A DNA stretch of 64,000 nucleotides, from positions 1-64,000 of the forward strand of contig NZ_JAPZVQ010000003.1 in the NCBI RefSeq assembly GCF_027622945.1, in the 5' to 3' direction. The DNA comes from Glycomyces lechevalierae. Lineage in GTDB: Bacteria; Actinomycetota; Actinomycetes; Mycobacteriales; Micromonosporaceae. The position numbers and the translations under genes were made by a program. Shown here piece by piece: positions 51,414 through 60,278 of the stretch; position 1 is the stretch's first letter; each line of letters starts with the position of its first letter. The notes below the pieces were generated by a model that did no database searches, was not told the origin of the DNA, and worked only from the letters and a program-made list of their open reading frames with translations.

Positions 51414-52637
51414 GTGACGACCCTCGACGACCGCCCCACCTCCACCGTCAAAGCGACCACCGCTGTCGCCGCGCCTGAACGCGCCACGCTCAAGCAGTGG
51501 CTCGCCGTCGCCGCCGTCGCCCTCGGCGTCTTCGTCGTCATGACCTCCGAAGTCCTCCCGGTCGGCCTCCTCACCCCCATCAGCGGCGAGCTCGGCGTCA
51601 GCGCCGGCACCGCCGGCCTCATGGTCACCGTGCCCGGCCTCGTCGCGGCCGTCGCCGCCCCGCTCAGCATCGTCTTCACCCGCCGCCTCGACCGCCGCCT
51701 CGTCCTCATCGGCCTGGCCGTGCTCGTCGCCGGCGCGAACGTGGGCGCCGCGCTGGCCTCCGGTTTCGAACTGCTCCTCGCGGCCCGAGTCCTCGTCGGC
51801 CTCTCCATCGGCGCGTTCTGGGCCGTCGCGGGCGGCATCGCGCTGCGCCTCGTCCCCGTCCGTGACGTGCCGCGCGCGACCGCCGCGGTCTACGGCGGCA
51901 TCGGCGCGGCCACGGTGCTCGGCGTCCCGGCCGGCACCCTCATCGGCGACCACTTCGGCTGGCGCGCAGCGCTGTGGACCCTCGCCGGGCTCGCGATCGT
52001 CGCGATGACCGCGATCGCGATCCTCGTGCCGAAGCTCCCGTCGAACACGACGGTCTCCTTCGCCTCGCTGCCGAAACTGGTGCGCGCCAACAAGGGCGTG
52101 CGCGTCGGCCTGGCCCTGACCTTCTTCATCGTCACGGGCCACTTCATCGCCTACACGTTCATCAGCCCGATCCTCCAGGCCAACGGCATCGCCGCCGGCC
52201 AGGTCAGCGGCCTCCTCCTCGCCTTCGGCGCGGCGGCCCTCATCGCCACCGTCGCCTCGGGTTCGCTCATCGGCACGCGGCTGCGCGGGACCCTCGCGGT
52301 CCTCGGCGTCGCGATGGCGCTCGGCATGGCGCTCATGGCGTTCGCGGTCGGCGACCTCTTCTCGGCCACGGCCGTGCTCCTCCTCTGGGGCATCGGCTAC
52401 GGCCTGGTCTCGCCGGTCCTTCAGACCTGGTACATGAACTCGGTCGAGCCCGGCGAGGTCGAGATCGCGACCTCCCTGAACACGGTCATGTTCAACCTCT
52501 CCATCGCCGTCGGCTCCTTCGCGGGCGGCTACGTCGTCGATGCCACCGCCCCCAGCGGCGTCCTCTGGATCGGCGCCGTCCTCCTCATCCCGGTCGTCCT
52601 GATCGCGATCCGGGCCCGCAAGCGCGCCGACGCCTGA
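51414..52637 (+). CDS. MFS transporter, DHA1-type exporter
   Basis: A 407-residue, 12-helix transporter, paralogous to that at 30255: TSEVLPVGLLTPISGELGVS, RRLDRRLVL and ATVLGVPAGTLIGDHFGWR align directly. Probably a proton-driven drug or sugar exporter. The start is placed at GTG 51414 (TTLDDRPTST) where the family N-terminus begins; the frame opens another 93 codons upstream without family similarity. No regulator is beside it other than the AraC gene 290 bp downstream. Confidence 0.87.
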   Translation: MTTLDDRPTSTVKATTAVAAPERATLKQWLAVAAVALGVFVVMTSEVLPVGLLTPISGELGVSAGTAGLMVTVPGLVAAVAAPLSIVFTRRLDRRLVLIGLAVLVAGANVGAALASGFELLLAARVLVGLSIGAFWAVAGGIALRLVPVRDVPRATAAVYGGIGAATVLGVPAGTLIGDHFGWRAALWTLAGLAIVAMTAIAILVPKLPSNTTVSFASLPKLVRANKGVRVGLALTFFIVTGHFIAYTFISPILQANGIAAGQVSGLLLAFGAAALIATVASGSLIGTRLRGTLAVLGVAMALGMALMAFAVGDLFSATAVLLLWGIGYGLVSPVLQTWYMNSVEPGEVEIATSLNTVMFNLSIAVGSFAGGYVVDATAPSGVLWIGAVLLIPVVLIAIRARKRADA

Positions 52638-52688
52638 CCGCCGGGCCCCACGGGCGGCCCGCATAGGAGAGACTGGAAGGCCCCGTAC

Positions 52689-52876
52689 CTAAGAACGGAC
52701 CTTGTTGTCACTGGCGGCGGATTCGCCCGCGTTGACGTCGGTGCCTCCCTGGATGACCAGGATCGTCTGCCAGGTCAGGGAGACCAGGACGATCGCGAAG
52801 AGCGCTCCGTACCAGAGGCGGCGTGCCTGCAGGCGCTGCGCGGACTCGCGGGGATCGGGTGCCTTTCGTCGTTCAT
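52689..52876 (-). pseudogene. Small membrane protein gene with frameshift
   Basis: ATG 52876 starts NDER, then the frame is lost. One base to the side runs a clean frame to TAG 52689: KAPDPRESAQRLQARR, then a membrane helix (LWYGALFAIVLVSLTWQTIL) and a polar tail. The frame without the ATG has no start codon. Restoring one A in the GAAAGG run (52863-52868) gives a 62-residue one-helix protein. Either the gene is broken or the read has an error. Confidence 0.45.
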
Positions 52877-52926
52877 GATTTGACGGCGAAACGATACCTG
52901 GATATATCGGGCAAGTAGGGCACTGG

Positions 52927-53892
52927 TCAGGCGGGCACGGGTTCCCTTTGGAACGCCGGCACCGCCGGTTCGCACACCGGCGCCTGCTTGCGGAAGCGGC
53001 CCGGGGGTTGGCCGAAGTCGCGTTTGAAGGCGGCCGCGAAGGCGAATTCGGAGGCGTAGCCGACCTGGCGGGCGACCGCGGACAGGGGTGCGTCGGTGTC
53101 GGCGAGGAGGCGGGCGGCCAGGGTGAGGCGCCAGAACGTCAAGTAGCCCAAGGGAGGCTGGCCCACGAGTTCCGTGAAGCGCCGCGAGAACGCCGAGCGC
53201 GAGAGGCCGGCGACCTCGCCGAGGGAGCTCACCGTCCACTGCCGGGACGGTTCCGCGTGGATCGCCTGGAGCGCCGCCCCGATCGGGCGGTCCGCGAGCG
53301 CGGCCGCCCAGCCGTCGAAGCCGCAGTGCCGCGTGTCGCCTTCGAGCATGGCGCGCAGGAGGTACATCAGGACGGCGTCGAGGAGGGCCGGGACGAGGGT
53401 GTCGCCGCCGCCGCGTTCGGAGCGGAGTTCGTTCTCGAGCATGGCGATCGCGCCCGCGAGTTCGGGCCGGGCCGCGGGGTCGTTGGGGATGCGGGTGAAG
53501 TCGGGCATGGCGGCGAGCAGCGGGTGGGTGCGGCCGGGCGCCATTTCGTAAGCGAGGCAGACGAAGACGTGCGTCGCGGCCGGATCCTCGGGGGAGCGGA
53601 TGATGAGCCCGGCGGGCGCCTCGCCCTCGCATTCGGTCACCTCCCGCGGTTCGAGCGTGTCGGAGACGACGGTGTGGGCGCTGCCGCGCGGCACGACGAG
53701 CACGTCGCCCTCGCCGACCTCGATGACCTTGCCGTCCGCGGTGGTCACCAAGGCGTTGCCGCGCACCATGATCTGCACGCCGAACCCGTTCGGGCTGCGG
53801 CGCCGCAGCCCGAACGGCGCGGTGACGTTGAGCCGGACCGCGAAGGGCCTGCCGGTCCGCAGCGCGGCCAGAACATCGCTGAGCACATCCAT
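52927..53892 (-). CDS. AraC family regulator with cupin domain
   Basis: A 321-residue regulator with an N-terminal cupin sensor (FGVQIMVRGNALVTTADGK, about 37-55) and a C-terminal AraC double helix-turn-helix with WTVSSLGEVAGLSRSAFSRR near 218-237 and PLSAVARQVGYASEFAFAAAF near 267. It resembles the cupin_6 AraC group that controls divergent small membrane or oxidoreductase genes. TAGGGT (53904-53899) lies 6 bases before the ATG: probably leaderless. It is divergent from the DUF6069 gene, its likely target. Confidence 0.9.
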   Translation of the reverse strand: MDVLSDVLAALRTGRPFAVRLNVTAPFGLRRRSPNGFGVQIMVRGNALVTTADGKVIEVGEGDVLVVPRGSAHTVVSDTLEPREVTECEGEAPAGLIIRSPEDPAATHVFVCLAYEMAPGRTHPLLAAMPDFTRIPNDPAARPELAGAIAMLENELRSERGGGDTLVPALLDAVLMYLLRAMLEGDTRHCGFDGWAAALADRPIGAALQAIHAEPSRQWTVSSLGEVAGLSRSAFSRRFTELVGQPPLGYLTFWRLTLAARLLADTDAPLSAVARQVGYASEFAFAAAFKRDFGQPPGRFRKQAPVCEPAVPAFQREPVPA

Positions 53893-54043
53893 GCGGCAAC
53901 CCTAGCCAGCGCAAGCGCCGTTGAGCAGGCCCGAGGACGATCGCGTATGAACCGAGGACGCTCACTGATGGGCGCTTCCGGACGCTGCCCATACCTTCGA
54001 AGACGTTCCCCCGAAACGAAACTCAAGGCAGTGGAGTCAAGAA

Positions 54044-54460
54044 ATGTCTCAATTGGATGAACGGGTGGCCGCCCCGGCCTGGCGCGCCCGCCTGATCGCC
54101 CTCGGCGTCGCGCTCGCCGCGACCATGCTCGCATGGGTCGTCGCCGACCTCGCCGGCGTCGAACTGCGCGCCAGTCAACCCGGCCAGGACGCCGTCCCGA
54201 TCGGCCTCGTCAACGTCGCCGCCTCGGTCGTGCTCTTCGGCGGCCTCGGCTGGCTCGCCCGCGTGATCCTCGACCGGTTCGCGAAGCGCCGCGCGGTCCT
54301 GATCTGGCGCATCGGCGCCGGCGCCGTGTTCCTCCTCGAGGTCTTCCCGGTGATCCTCACCGAAGCGACCGTCGGCACCAAGGTCTTCCTCGCGATCCTC
54401 CACGTGATCGTCGCCGTCGTCCTCATCCCGGTCCTCGGCAGGCGCCTGCCCGAAGCCTGA
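54044..54460 (+). CDS. DUF6069-like four-helix membrane protein
   Basis: A 138-residue membrane protein with four helices (about 17-37, 52-72, 84-104, 110-130) and short loops; helix 1-2 loop carries VVADLAGVELRASQPGQ. It fits the actinobacterial DUF6069 group of unknown role. GGAG lies 8 bases before ATG 54044. In the 151-bp gap to the AraC gene GGACGCT occurs twice, 24 bp apart (near 53953 and 53977), a possible regulator site. Confidence 0.75.
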   Translation: MSQLDERVAAPAWRARLIALGVALAATMLAWVVADLAGVELRASQPGQDAVPIGLVNVAASVVLFGGLGWLARVILDRFAKRRAVLIWRIGAGAVFLLEVFPVILTEATVGTKVFLAILHVIVAVVLIPVLGRRLPEA

Positions 54461-54472
54461 TGCGGCGCAGAG

Positions 54473-54508
54473 CGAACGCCTCCCGCAAACACTCGCGGGA
54501 GGCGTTCG
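54473..54508 (+). terminator. Convergent terminator hairpin
   Basis: A perfect 14-bp stem (CGAACGCCTCCCGC with GCGGGAGGCGTTCG) around an 8-base loop, between the DUF6069 gene and the convergent VOC gene. Confidence 0.8.
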
Positions 54509-54511
54509 TGC

Positions 54512-55270
54512 TCACGTGATCGGATGCAGATCGACCTCCGGGTCCCGCCCGGTGATGCAGTACTCGAGCCCGCCCGGATCGCGCATGACCTGCCACTGGT
54601 GGTGCCGCCGCACCGCCTCGGCCCCGAGCCCGACGTGCCGCTCGGTCTCCGCCTCGATGTCGCTGCACGCCAGGTCCATGTGCGCGGTCGCGGTCTGCCC
54701 GCGCTCGGCGAGGTCCAAGCGCTGCAACAGGAACTGGAGCGGGAGCTCCGGCGGCGGCAGGAGCCGCCGGAACTCCCGAGTATCGGTCACGGTCTGCCGC
54801 CAGGCCGTGAGGGTCTGCCAGAATGCCAGCTCGTGGTCGAAGGCCTGCGGCGGCACGTCCAGGCACACCTGGTCGGCGCGGCTGCGCTGCCCGCCGGGCC
54901 ACTCGACCGCGGGCGGCACGACCGCCTCGCAGTGGTGCCGCACCAGGCAGAACGCGAAACCGCCGGGGGAGCGGAGCACGACGAGCCCGGGTTCCCGGTG
55001 CACCACGCTCGCCCCGAGCCCTTCCGCCCGCTCGGCCTCCGCCTCCACGTCGTCCACATGCAGGTCGAGGTGGTTGCCGCCCTTGCCCTCCCGGATCCGC
55101 TGCACCCGCAGGTACGCGTCGCCCGCAGCCGGCATGAGGGTCGCGAATTCGCCGTCGGGGCCCCGCCGCTCCGACATCGTCGAGTCGGTCACCTTGAGCC
55201 AGAACGAGATACCGCTCTCGAATTCGTCAGCGGGGTAGTCCCAGAACGCGGTGGTCCATCGAATCGCCAT
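54512..55270 (-). CDS. VOC (glyoxalase-like) protein, two repeats
   Basis: A 252-residue protein with two vicinal-oxygen-chelate modules (about 8-120 and 135-245). Each ends in the family turn: HLDLHVDDVEAEAERAEGLG then PGLVVLRSPGGFAFCLV in the first, and HMDLACSDIEAETERHVGLG then MRDPGGLEYCIT in the second. The metal or substrate cannot be read. TAGAAT (55282-55277) lies exactly 6 bases before ATG 55270, so it is probably leaderless. Confidence 0.85.
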   Translation of the reverse strand: MAIRWTTAFWDYPADEFESGISFWLKVTDSTMSERRGPDGEFATLMPAAGDAYLRVQRIREGKGGNHLDLHVDDVEAEAERAEGLGASVVHREPGLVVLRSPGGFAFCLVRHHCEAVVPPAVEWPGGQRSRADQVCLDVPPQAFDHELAFWQTLTAWRQTVTDTREFRRLLPPPELPLQFLLQRLDLAERGQTATAHMDLACSDIEAETERHVGLGAEAVRRHHQWQVMRDPGGLEYCITGRDPEVDLHPIT

Positions 55271-55385
55271 CCCCGCATTCTAAAGACCGCGAGCGGACCT
55301 CACCCGAGTTTCAGGCGAAGACCGCCCCCGGCCGAGACCCGAAACTCGCTTTCCTCGCACCCCGAACGGCTGCTAGACAACGACG

Positions 55386-56114
55386 ATGACCGAAACGCTG
55401 ACTTACGACGCCGTCGTCCGCCTCGCCGAAGCCGACCCGGCCGTGGTGGGGCTCTTCCTCATCGGCTCGCAGTCCATGGACGGCTTGACCACCGACCTCT
55501 CCGACTACGACCTCTTCGTCATCACCGGCGCGGCCACAGCGAGCGGACTCGAACGCCACCACGGGATGCGCTCCCCCATGCTCGACCTGAACGTGCTGCC
55601 CCTCGACGACCTCTTGGGCGATGTCGTGCCCGAGTACGTGCGATACGCCTTCGCCCGCAGCCGCGTCGTCCTCGACCGCACGGACGGCCGCATGACCGCG
55701 TTCCTCGAGTCGAAGCGTCGTCTCGACCCGCAGCGGGCCTTCGATCAGGCCGCCGAGGTCCTTGACGCGTACGCGAACTCGATGTTCCGGTCCATGAAGA
55801 ACCTGCGCGACGGCCGCGCCCTCGCGGGCCACCTCGACGCGGCCGACAGCGTCGGCTACCTCCTGGAACTGCTCTTCACCCTCGACGGCCGCCCCCGCCC
55901 GTACAACAAATGCCTGGAATGGGAACTCGAGCACCACCCGCTCCCCGGCTGGGACACCGCGACCCTGCTCGACACACTCGGCCGCATCACCGCGACCGCC
56001 GACGCGGATCTGCAGCGCCGCCTCTTCGCCGAGGTGGAACCCAAGGCCCGCAAGGCGGGACACGGCAAGACCCTCGACGATTGGGGCGACGACCTCGCCC
56101 TCATGCGCCCCTGA
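55386..56114 (+). CDS. Nucleotidyltransferase-fold protein
   Basis: A 242-residue protein with an N-terminal nucleotidyltransferase core: FLIGSQSMDGLTTDLSDYDL near 24-43 is the GS-x(n)-D-x-D motif, and LDLNVLPLDDL provides a third acidic position. The C-terminal half is helical, like kanamycin or aminoglycoside adenylyltransferases. Substrate unknown; antibiotic modification is possible but unproved. TAGACA lies 6 bases before the ATG. It ends next to the LtrA stop with no gap between the stops. Confidence 0.7.
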   Translation: MTETLTYDAVVRLAEADPAVVGLFLIGSQSMDGLTTDLSDYDLFVITGAATASGLERHHGMRSPMLDLNVLPLDDLLGDVVPEYVRYAFARSRVVLDRTDGRMTAFLESKRRLDPQRAFDQAAEVLDAYANSMFRSMKNLRDGRALAGHLDAADSVGYLLELLFTLDGRPRPYNKCLEWELEHHPLPGWDTATLLDTLGRITATADADLQRRLFAEVEPKARKAGHGKTLDDWGDDLALMRP

Positions 56115-57368
56115 TCACCGCAGGGCCCGCGCTAGTGCGTCGGCCTGGTGCCGGTGGCCGACCGTCTCGTAGCCGACGATCACGACCAGCGGCGCGCAGG
56201 CCGCGATCACGATGCCCACACCGACCGTGGCGCCGGCTGCGACGGCGATGACCGAAGCGGCGAGCGCGAGCACGGAGCCGACGAACAGCAGGAGGTGGAG
56301 CGGGTCGAGTTCGCGCATCAGCAGCGAGTACAGCGTGAACAGGCCGGTCAGGAAGATCGCCACGGGGATGCCGACGGTGAGGATCGCGGCGGTCGCGCTG
56401 ATGTGCGCTTCGTGCGAGATGACCGTGGCGGCCACGTGCAGGCCCGCGCCGGTCGCGGCGAGCGAGCCGAAGATGACGAGATGCCCGTAGCCCCAGACGA
56501 AGCCGCGTTCCCGGTGGTGTTCGAGCACTTCGGCCGAGGGCATCGTGAAGTACACCCACCACAGCCCGAACGCGAGCGCGGTGCCGCCGAACGCGACGAG
56601 CCCCGCCTCGACGGACCAGCCCTGCGCTTCGACGACCGCCGAGACGGCGAGGATGGTGCCGAGCACGACCTCGCCGAGCGTGATGATGACGAGCAGGCCG
56701 TACCGTTCGGCGATGTGGTGCGGGTGCCACGGGCTGCGCCCGCCGCGCAGCTCGGCGATGATCGGGATCAGCATCTCGAAGACGGCAAGGGCCACAAAGA
56801 CTCCGGTGGAAACGGCCAGCGACGGGTCGAGGAAGATCTGGGAGATGCAGCCGACCTGCGCGATCGCCATGAGCAGGGCGTAGGTGAGCGCGTTGCGGCG
56901 CTGCGACTCGTCGTGCCGGGCGATGCGGAGCCACAGCGCGATCATGGCCACGCGCATGACCACGTACCCGGCGACGACGACGCTGTTGTCGACGTGCGCG
57001 CCTTCGTCGACCGAGCTGAACATCTGCGGCAGCCCGAGCGCGAGGATGAGCACGCCGATCATCTGGACCATGGTCGCGACGCGGAAGAACACGTCGTCGT
57101 TGTCGAACGCGGACGCCAGCCACGAGTAGTTGATCCAGGCCCAGCAGATCGCGAACACCGAGAACGTGAACGCGCCGATCGCGGGCCCGAAGTGCCCAAG
57201 TTCGAGGAGCCGCGCCATCTGCGTCCCGGCCTGGCTGAACGCGACGACCAGCGTGAGGTCGAAGAGCAGTTCGAGCGGCGTCGAGGTGCGGTGCGGCTCT
57301 TCGGGGTCGCGGCTGGTCATCCGGCGGGCGCGGTGGGCTCTGGTCTCAGGTGTCGACATGTGCGACAT
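56115..57368 (-). CDS. Low temperature requirement protein A (LtrA)
   Basis: A 417-residue membrane protein of the LtrA family. It begins with a polar stretch, then STPLELLFDLTLVVAFSQAG near 29-48, the family signature, and has about 11 helices with WAWINYSWLASAFDNDDVFFR and IAERYGLLVIITLGEVVLGT (the ERxGL-TLGE motif). The biochemical role is unknown; the family was named for growth of Listeria at low temperature. ATG 57368 or 57359 may be the start. Confidence 0.9.
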   Translation of the reverse strand: MSHMSTPETRAHRARRMTSRDPEEPHRTSTPLELLFDLTLVVAFSQAGTQMARLLELGHFGPAIGAFTFSVFAICWAWINYSWLASAFDNDDVFFRVATMVQMIGVLILALGLPQMFSSVDEGAHVDNSVVVAGYVVMRVAMIALWLRIARHDESQRRNALTYALLMAIAQVGCISQIFLDPSLAVSTGVFVALAVFEMLIPIIAELRGGRSPWHPHHIAERYGLLVIITLGEVVLGTILAVSAVVEAQGWSVEAGLVAFGGTALAFGLWWVYFTMPSAEVLEHHRERGFVWGYGHLVIFGSLAATGAGLHVAATVISHEAHISATAAILTVGIPVAIFLTGLFTLYSLLMRELDPLHLLLFVGSVLALAASVIAVAAGATVGVGIVIAACAPLVVIVGYETVGHRHQADALARALR

Positions 57369-57389
57369 CTTCCCACCGGGGTCGCCGGC

Positions 57390-57968
57390 CTAGTGCGGGA
57401 TGGGCAGCCCTGTGGGCGCGTACTCGACGAGGAGGACACGGCCGTCGAGCACCCGCTGGTCCACGAGCGCGAGGTCGGCCTCGTCGACCCCGTCGAACAT
57501 CGCTTCGCGCCCACCGGGGCCCACGAGCAGCGGGAAGACCATGAGCCGGAGCCGGTCCACGAGGCCGGCGTTCAGGAGCTGCTTGACGACGGACAGGCTC
57601 CCCATGGTGCGGATCGGCGTGTTCGTCGTCTGCTTGAGCTGTCGCACGGACTCGACGAGGTCGCGGGACTCGACCGAAGCGCCGGGCCAGTCGACGCTGC
57701 TGAGCGTCCTGGAGAACACGGTCACCGGGAGCCGCGTCATGCGCAGGTAGCCGTCGTCGCGGGCCTCGTCCGGGACGGAGTCGAGGGCTTCGTAGGTGCG
57801 GCGGCCCATGAGCACGTGCTGCGGGCGGGCCGATTCCTCTTCGATCCAACGCCCCAGGTCAGGGCCGTAATAGCCGAAGTACCCGGGTGAGTTCTCGCCC
57901 CGGGCCCAGCCGTCGACGGACACGAACAGATCGGCGGTGAGTGCGCTGGTCTCGAGTGCGCTTTCCAT
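57390..57968 (-). CDS. Dihydrofolate reductase/RibD-like protein
   Basis: A 192-residue protein of the RibD C-terminal/DHFR fold, with SVDGWARGEN near 21, VLMGRRTYEALDSV near 53-66 (the NADPH-binding GRxTY) and IRTMGSLSVVKQLLNAGLVD near 124-143. Such stand-alone proteins are NADPH-dependent reductases of unknown substrate. ATG 57968 has AGAGAGGA 6 bases upstream; the frame extends to 58052. It lies 22 bp before the LtrA gene on the same strand. Confidence 0.85.
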   Translation of the reverse strand: MESALETSALTADLFVSVDGWARGENSPGYFGYYGPDLGRWIEEESARPQHVLMGRRTYEALDSVPDEARDDGYLRMTRLPVTVFSRTLSSVDWPGASVESRDLVESVRQLKQTTNTPIRTMGSLSVVKQLLNAGLVDRLRLMVFPLLVGPGGREAMFDGVDEADLALVDQRVLDGRVLLVEYAPTGLPIPH

Positions 57969-58076
57969 GGCGGTTCCTCTCTTCGCACGGCACGGCCCAG
58001 CCCGAGCGCGGGCCGCATATCGGTAGAGACGACGCGAACGGCCCCGATTCATCGCACCGGCCCAGGGCAGTGCGGC

Positions 58077-59099
58077 CTAGGGTTCCCGCGTCATCGCCGA
58101 ACAAGCGCTGTCCAGCTCACTGAGCATGGCGGACTTGCGTTCTTCCGAGGTGAACGCCGCGCGGATCGCGTTCCGGGTGAACCCGGCGAGCTGCTCGGCG
58201 CTCATGCCGAGCGCGGCCGCCCCGGCGTACTCCTGCTCGATCGTGGTGCTGAGCTGGACGGGATTGTCCGTGGCCAAGGTGACCGCGACTCCGGCTTCGA
58301 CCAGGCGCGCCAGCGGATGCCTCTCGGTCTCGGGCAGCACCCCGAAGTACTCGTTGCACGTCAACGCGCATTCGAGGGTCACGCCGTTCTCCCTCAGCAG
58401 TTCCAGCAGCGCCGGGTCGGCCGCGGCGTGGACGCCGTGCCCGATCCTGGTCAGCCCCGGCATGCGCACGGCGGCGGCGATGTTCGCCGTCGACACCTCG
58501 CCCGCGTGCGCCGTGATCCCCAGACCGGCTTCGGCGAACCGCCCGGCCAGCCGGTACATCGGGGTCCAGTCGGCCTCGGCGTCGTACGGCGCGTAGAGGA
58601 AGTCGATGCCCGCCAGCCCTTCGCCGGCGGCGCGGATGCAGCCGTCCGCGAACGCGTCCGCAGTTGCCGGGTTCTGCCCCGGATTGATGACGATCGCGAG
58701 CGCCTCGGCCCGCAGGAGCGGGTACTCGGCGCGCACCTGCGCCTCGGCCCGCCGGAACAGCGACATGAACGCCTCGCGCGTGACGACCTCACCGCCGCAA
58801 CGGATCTCGACATAGCACGCCCCGGCGGCGGCGTGGTCGCGCATGAGCGCCGCGAACCGCGCCACGAAGAACTCGTCGTCGTCGTACTCGTCGAGCGGCA
58901 CCGGCTGCACCGACCCGATGCGCTGCAGGCGCTCCTTGCCCGGCGGGATCTCGGCGGCCAGACGCTCGCGCCAACCCGCCCAGTCGTACGGCTCCCGGCC
59001 CTCGCGTTCGGCCAGGATCAGATCGAGGTAGCGGGTCGCTTCCTGGTGAACGTGCAGGTCGGCTTTGGGCAGTCCGGCAAGGGATTCGAGGGCGTCCAT
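58077..59099 (-). CDS. Adenosine deaminase-like amidohydrolase
   Basis: A 340-residue zinc amidohydrolase of the adenosine deaminase superfamily. Zinc ligands: KADLHVH near residue 13-19, ITAHAGEV near 195 with the catalytic Glu, GHGVHAA near 218 and TLATDNPVQLSTT near 274. The last motif is TDN where many adenosine deaminases have TDD. The segment after HVH (QEATRYLDLILAEREG) differs from the usual LDGAL, so the base may not be adenosine. TAGGAT (59111-59106) lies 6 bases before the ATG: probably leaderless. Confidence 0.85.
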   Translation of the reverse strand: MDALESLAGLPKADLHVHQEATRYLDLILAEREGREPYDWAGWRERLAAEIPPGKERLQRIGSVQPVPLDEYDDDEFFVARFAALMRDHAAAGACYVEIRCGGEVVTREAFMSLFRRAEAQVRAEYPLLRAEALAIVINPGQNPATADAFADGCIRAAGEGLAGIDFLYAPYDAEADWTPMYRLAGRFAEAGLGITAHAGEVSTANIAAAVRMPGLTRIGHGVHAAADPALLELLRENGVTLECALTCNEYFGVLPETERHPLARLVEAGVAVTLATDNPVQLSTTIEQEYAGAAALGMSAEQLAGFTRNAIRAAFTSEERKSAMLSELDSACSAMTREP

Positions 59100-59165
59100 C
59101 GTCTGATCCTAGGGGGTCCGGGCGGTCGGCGGGCCACGCCCGGCACGGCCCGCCGACCTCCGTTC

Positions 59166-59741
59166 TCAAGCCGCGGCGAGGGCCTTCCCGCGCACGGGAG
59201 CCAGCGCCCTGCTCCACTCGATCGTCTTGTCCAGCAAGGTGTTCAGCGCAGCCGTACTCCGTTCGGTCGGACGGAACGCCGCCTGATTCTCGAAGTCCGT
59301 CGCGAGCGACAGCAGGACCTGCGGGCCCACCACGGCCATCTGCAAAGTGCCGCACAGCAACCGGAGCTGCTCGGCCGCCCGCGCGCCGCCGAGCACCCCG
59401 TACGAGACGAGGGCGACCGGCTTGTCGGCCCATTCGGCGAACAGGAAGTCGAAGGCGTCGATGAGCGCCCCCGGTGCGGTGCCGTTGTACTCGGGGGTCA
59501 CGACGATGAACCCGTCGAACGTGGCGATCCGCGCCGACCACGCCTTGGTGTGCTCATGCTCGTACACGCCCCACATCGCCGGTTTCGGCTCGTCCAGGTG
59601 CGGGAGGGCCTGTTCGCGCAGGTCGATCACGTCGAACTCGGCGTCCGCGCGCTGGGAGGCGAGGTCGTGGACCCAGGCGGCGACCTGTTCGCCGTTGCGC
59701 ACGGGCCGGGTGCTGCCGAGGATGATGCCGATCTTGGTCAT
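59166..59741 (-). CDS. NADPH-dependent FMN reductase family protein
   Basis: A 191-residue flavodoxin-fold reductase (SsuE/ChrR-like). It has GIILGSTRPVRNGEQVAAWV near 4-23 (FMN phosphate loop), TPEYNGTAPGALIDAFDFL near 81 and SYGVLGGARAAEQLR near 112. It probably reduces FMN, quinones or nitro compounds with NADPH. GGAG lies 7 bases before ATG 59741. It follows the SnoaL-like gene by 27 bp on the same strand, so both may be driven by the sigma-factor-type promoter at 60280-60304. Confidence 0.88.
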   Translation of the reverse strand: MTKIGIILGSTRPVRNGEQVAAWVHDLASQRADAEFDVIDLREQALPHLDEPKPAMWGVYEHEHTKAWSARIATFDGFIVVTPEYNGTAPGALIDAFDFLFAEWADKPVALVSYGVLGGARAAEQLRLLCGTLQMAVVGPQVLLSLATDFENQAAFRPTERSTAALNTLLDKTIEWSRALAPVRGKALAAA

Positions 59742-59768
59742 GTCAAAGCTCCTGTCGGGTAAGGGTTC

Positions 59769-60221
59769 TCAGTGGCCGGGGACGGTGCCGGTCAGCGGGG
59801 TCTCGTCGAAGTAGCGGATCTCGTAGGCGCGCTCGGCGAACTTCCAGCCGTCGGCGGTCCGCGCGTACCGGTCGTGGTAGATCGCGTAGTTGAGCGCCGA
59901 GCGGCCGTCGGTGCCGCGGCCGATCTCGGACATGTACGTGCGGCCGGTGGCCGTGTCGGCCGGCGCGGGACCGTCGAGTTCGATGAGGCCGGGGTGGCTG
60001 TTCTGGATGAGGAAGTCGACGAAGCCGGGCACGCGTTCGCCCCAGGCCCGGATCGCCGCCTGGCCGTGCATCTCGGCGGGGATGTCGGGCATCCGCCACA
60101 CCCCGTCCACTGTGAACAGATCGGCGACGCGGTCGTAGTCGCGCATCATCACCGCGTCCGTGAACTCGCCGCGCAGCGCCTCGATCTCGACGCGGTCCGC
60201 GATCGCCTGGAAGTCGTTCAT
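59769..60221 (-). CDS. SnoaL-like (NTF2 fold) protein
   Basis: A 150-residue NTF2-fold protein with DFQAIADRVEIEALRGEFTD at the start and a beta-sheet core (DGRSALNYAIYHDRYARTAD, then WKFAERAYEIRYFDE). SnoaL-like proteins include hydroxylases, isomerases and dehydratases of polyketides and steroids, and the same fold forms the C-terminal domain of the adjacent sigma factor. Function unknown. ATG 60221 has GAGGAG 4 bases upstream. It begins a leftward operon with the FMN reductase. Confidence 0.82.
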   Translation of the reverse strand: MNDFQAIADRVEIEALRGEFTDAVMMRDYDRVADLFTVDGVWRMPDIPAEMHGQAAIRAWGERVPGFVDFLIQNSHPGLIELDGPAPADTATGRTYMSEIGRGTDGRSALNYAIYHDRYARTADGWKFAERAYEIRYFDETPLTGTVPGH

Positions 60222-60278
60222 GGTCTCCTCCTTCGCCTCCCGGCATCGGAGGCGATGCCGGTTTCGGTTGCACGGGTA

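Noticed and set aside
56103..56117. Nucleotidyltransferase and LtrA genes as a fused or overlapping pair
   Set aside because: They are simply convergent with abutting stops (TGA then TCA).
58077..59099. Adenosine deaminase with TDN instead of TDD as a catalytic loss
   Set aside because: The proximal catalytic Asp is kept, and I believe TDN occurs in other bacterial members, so activity is not excluded.
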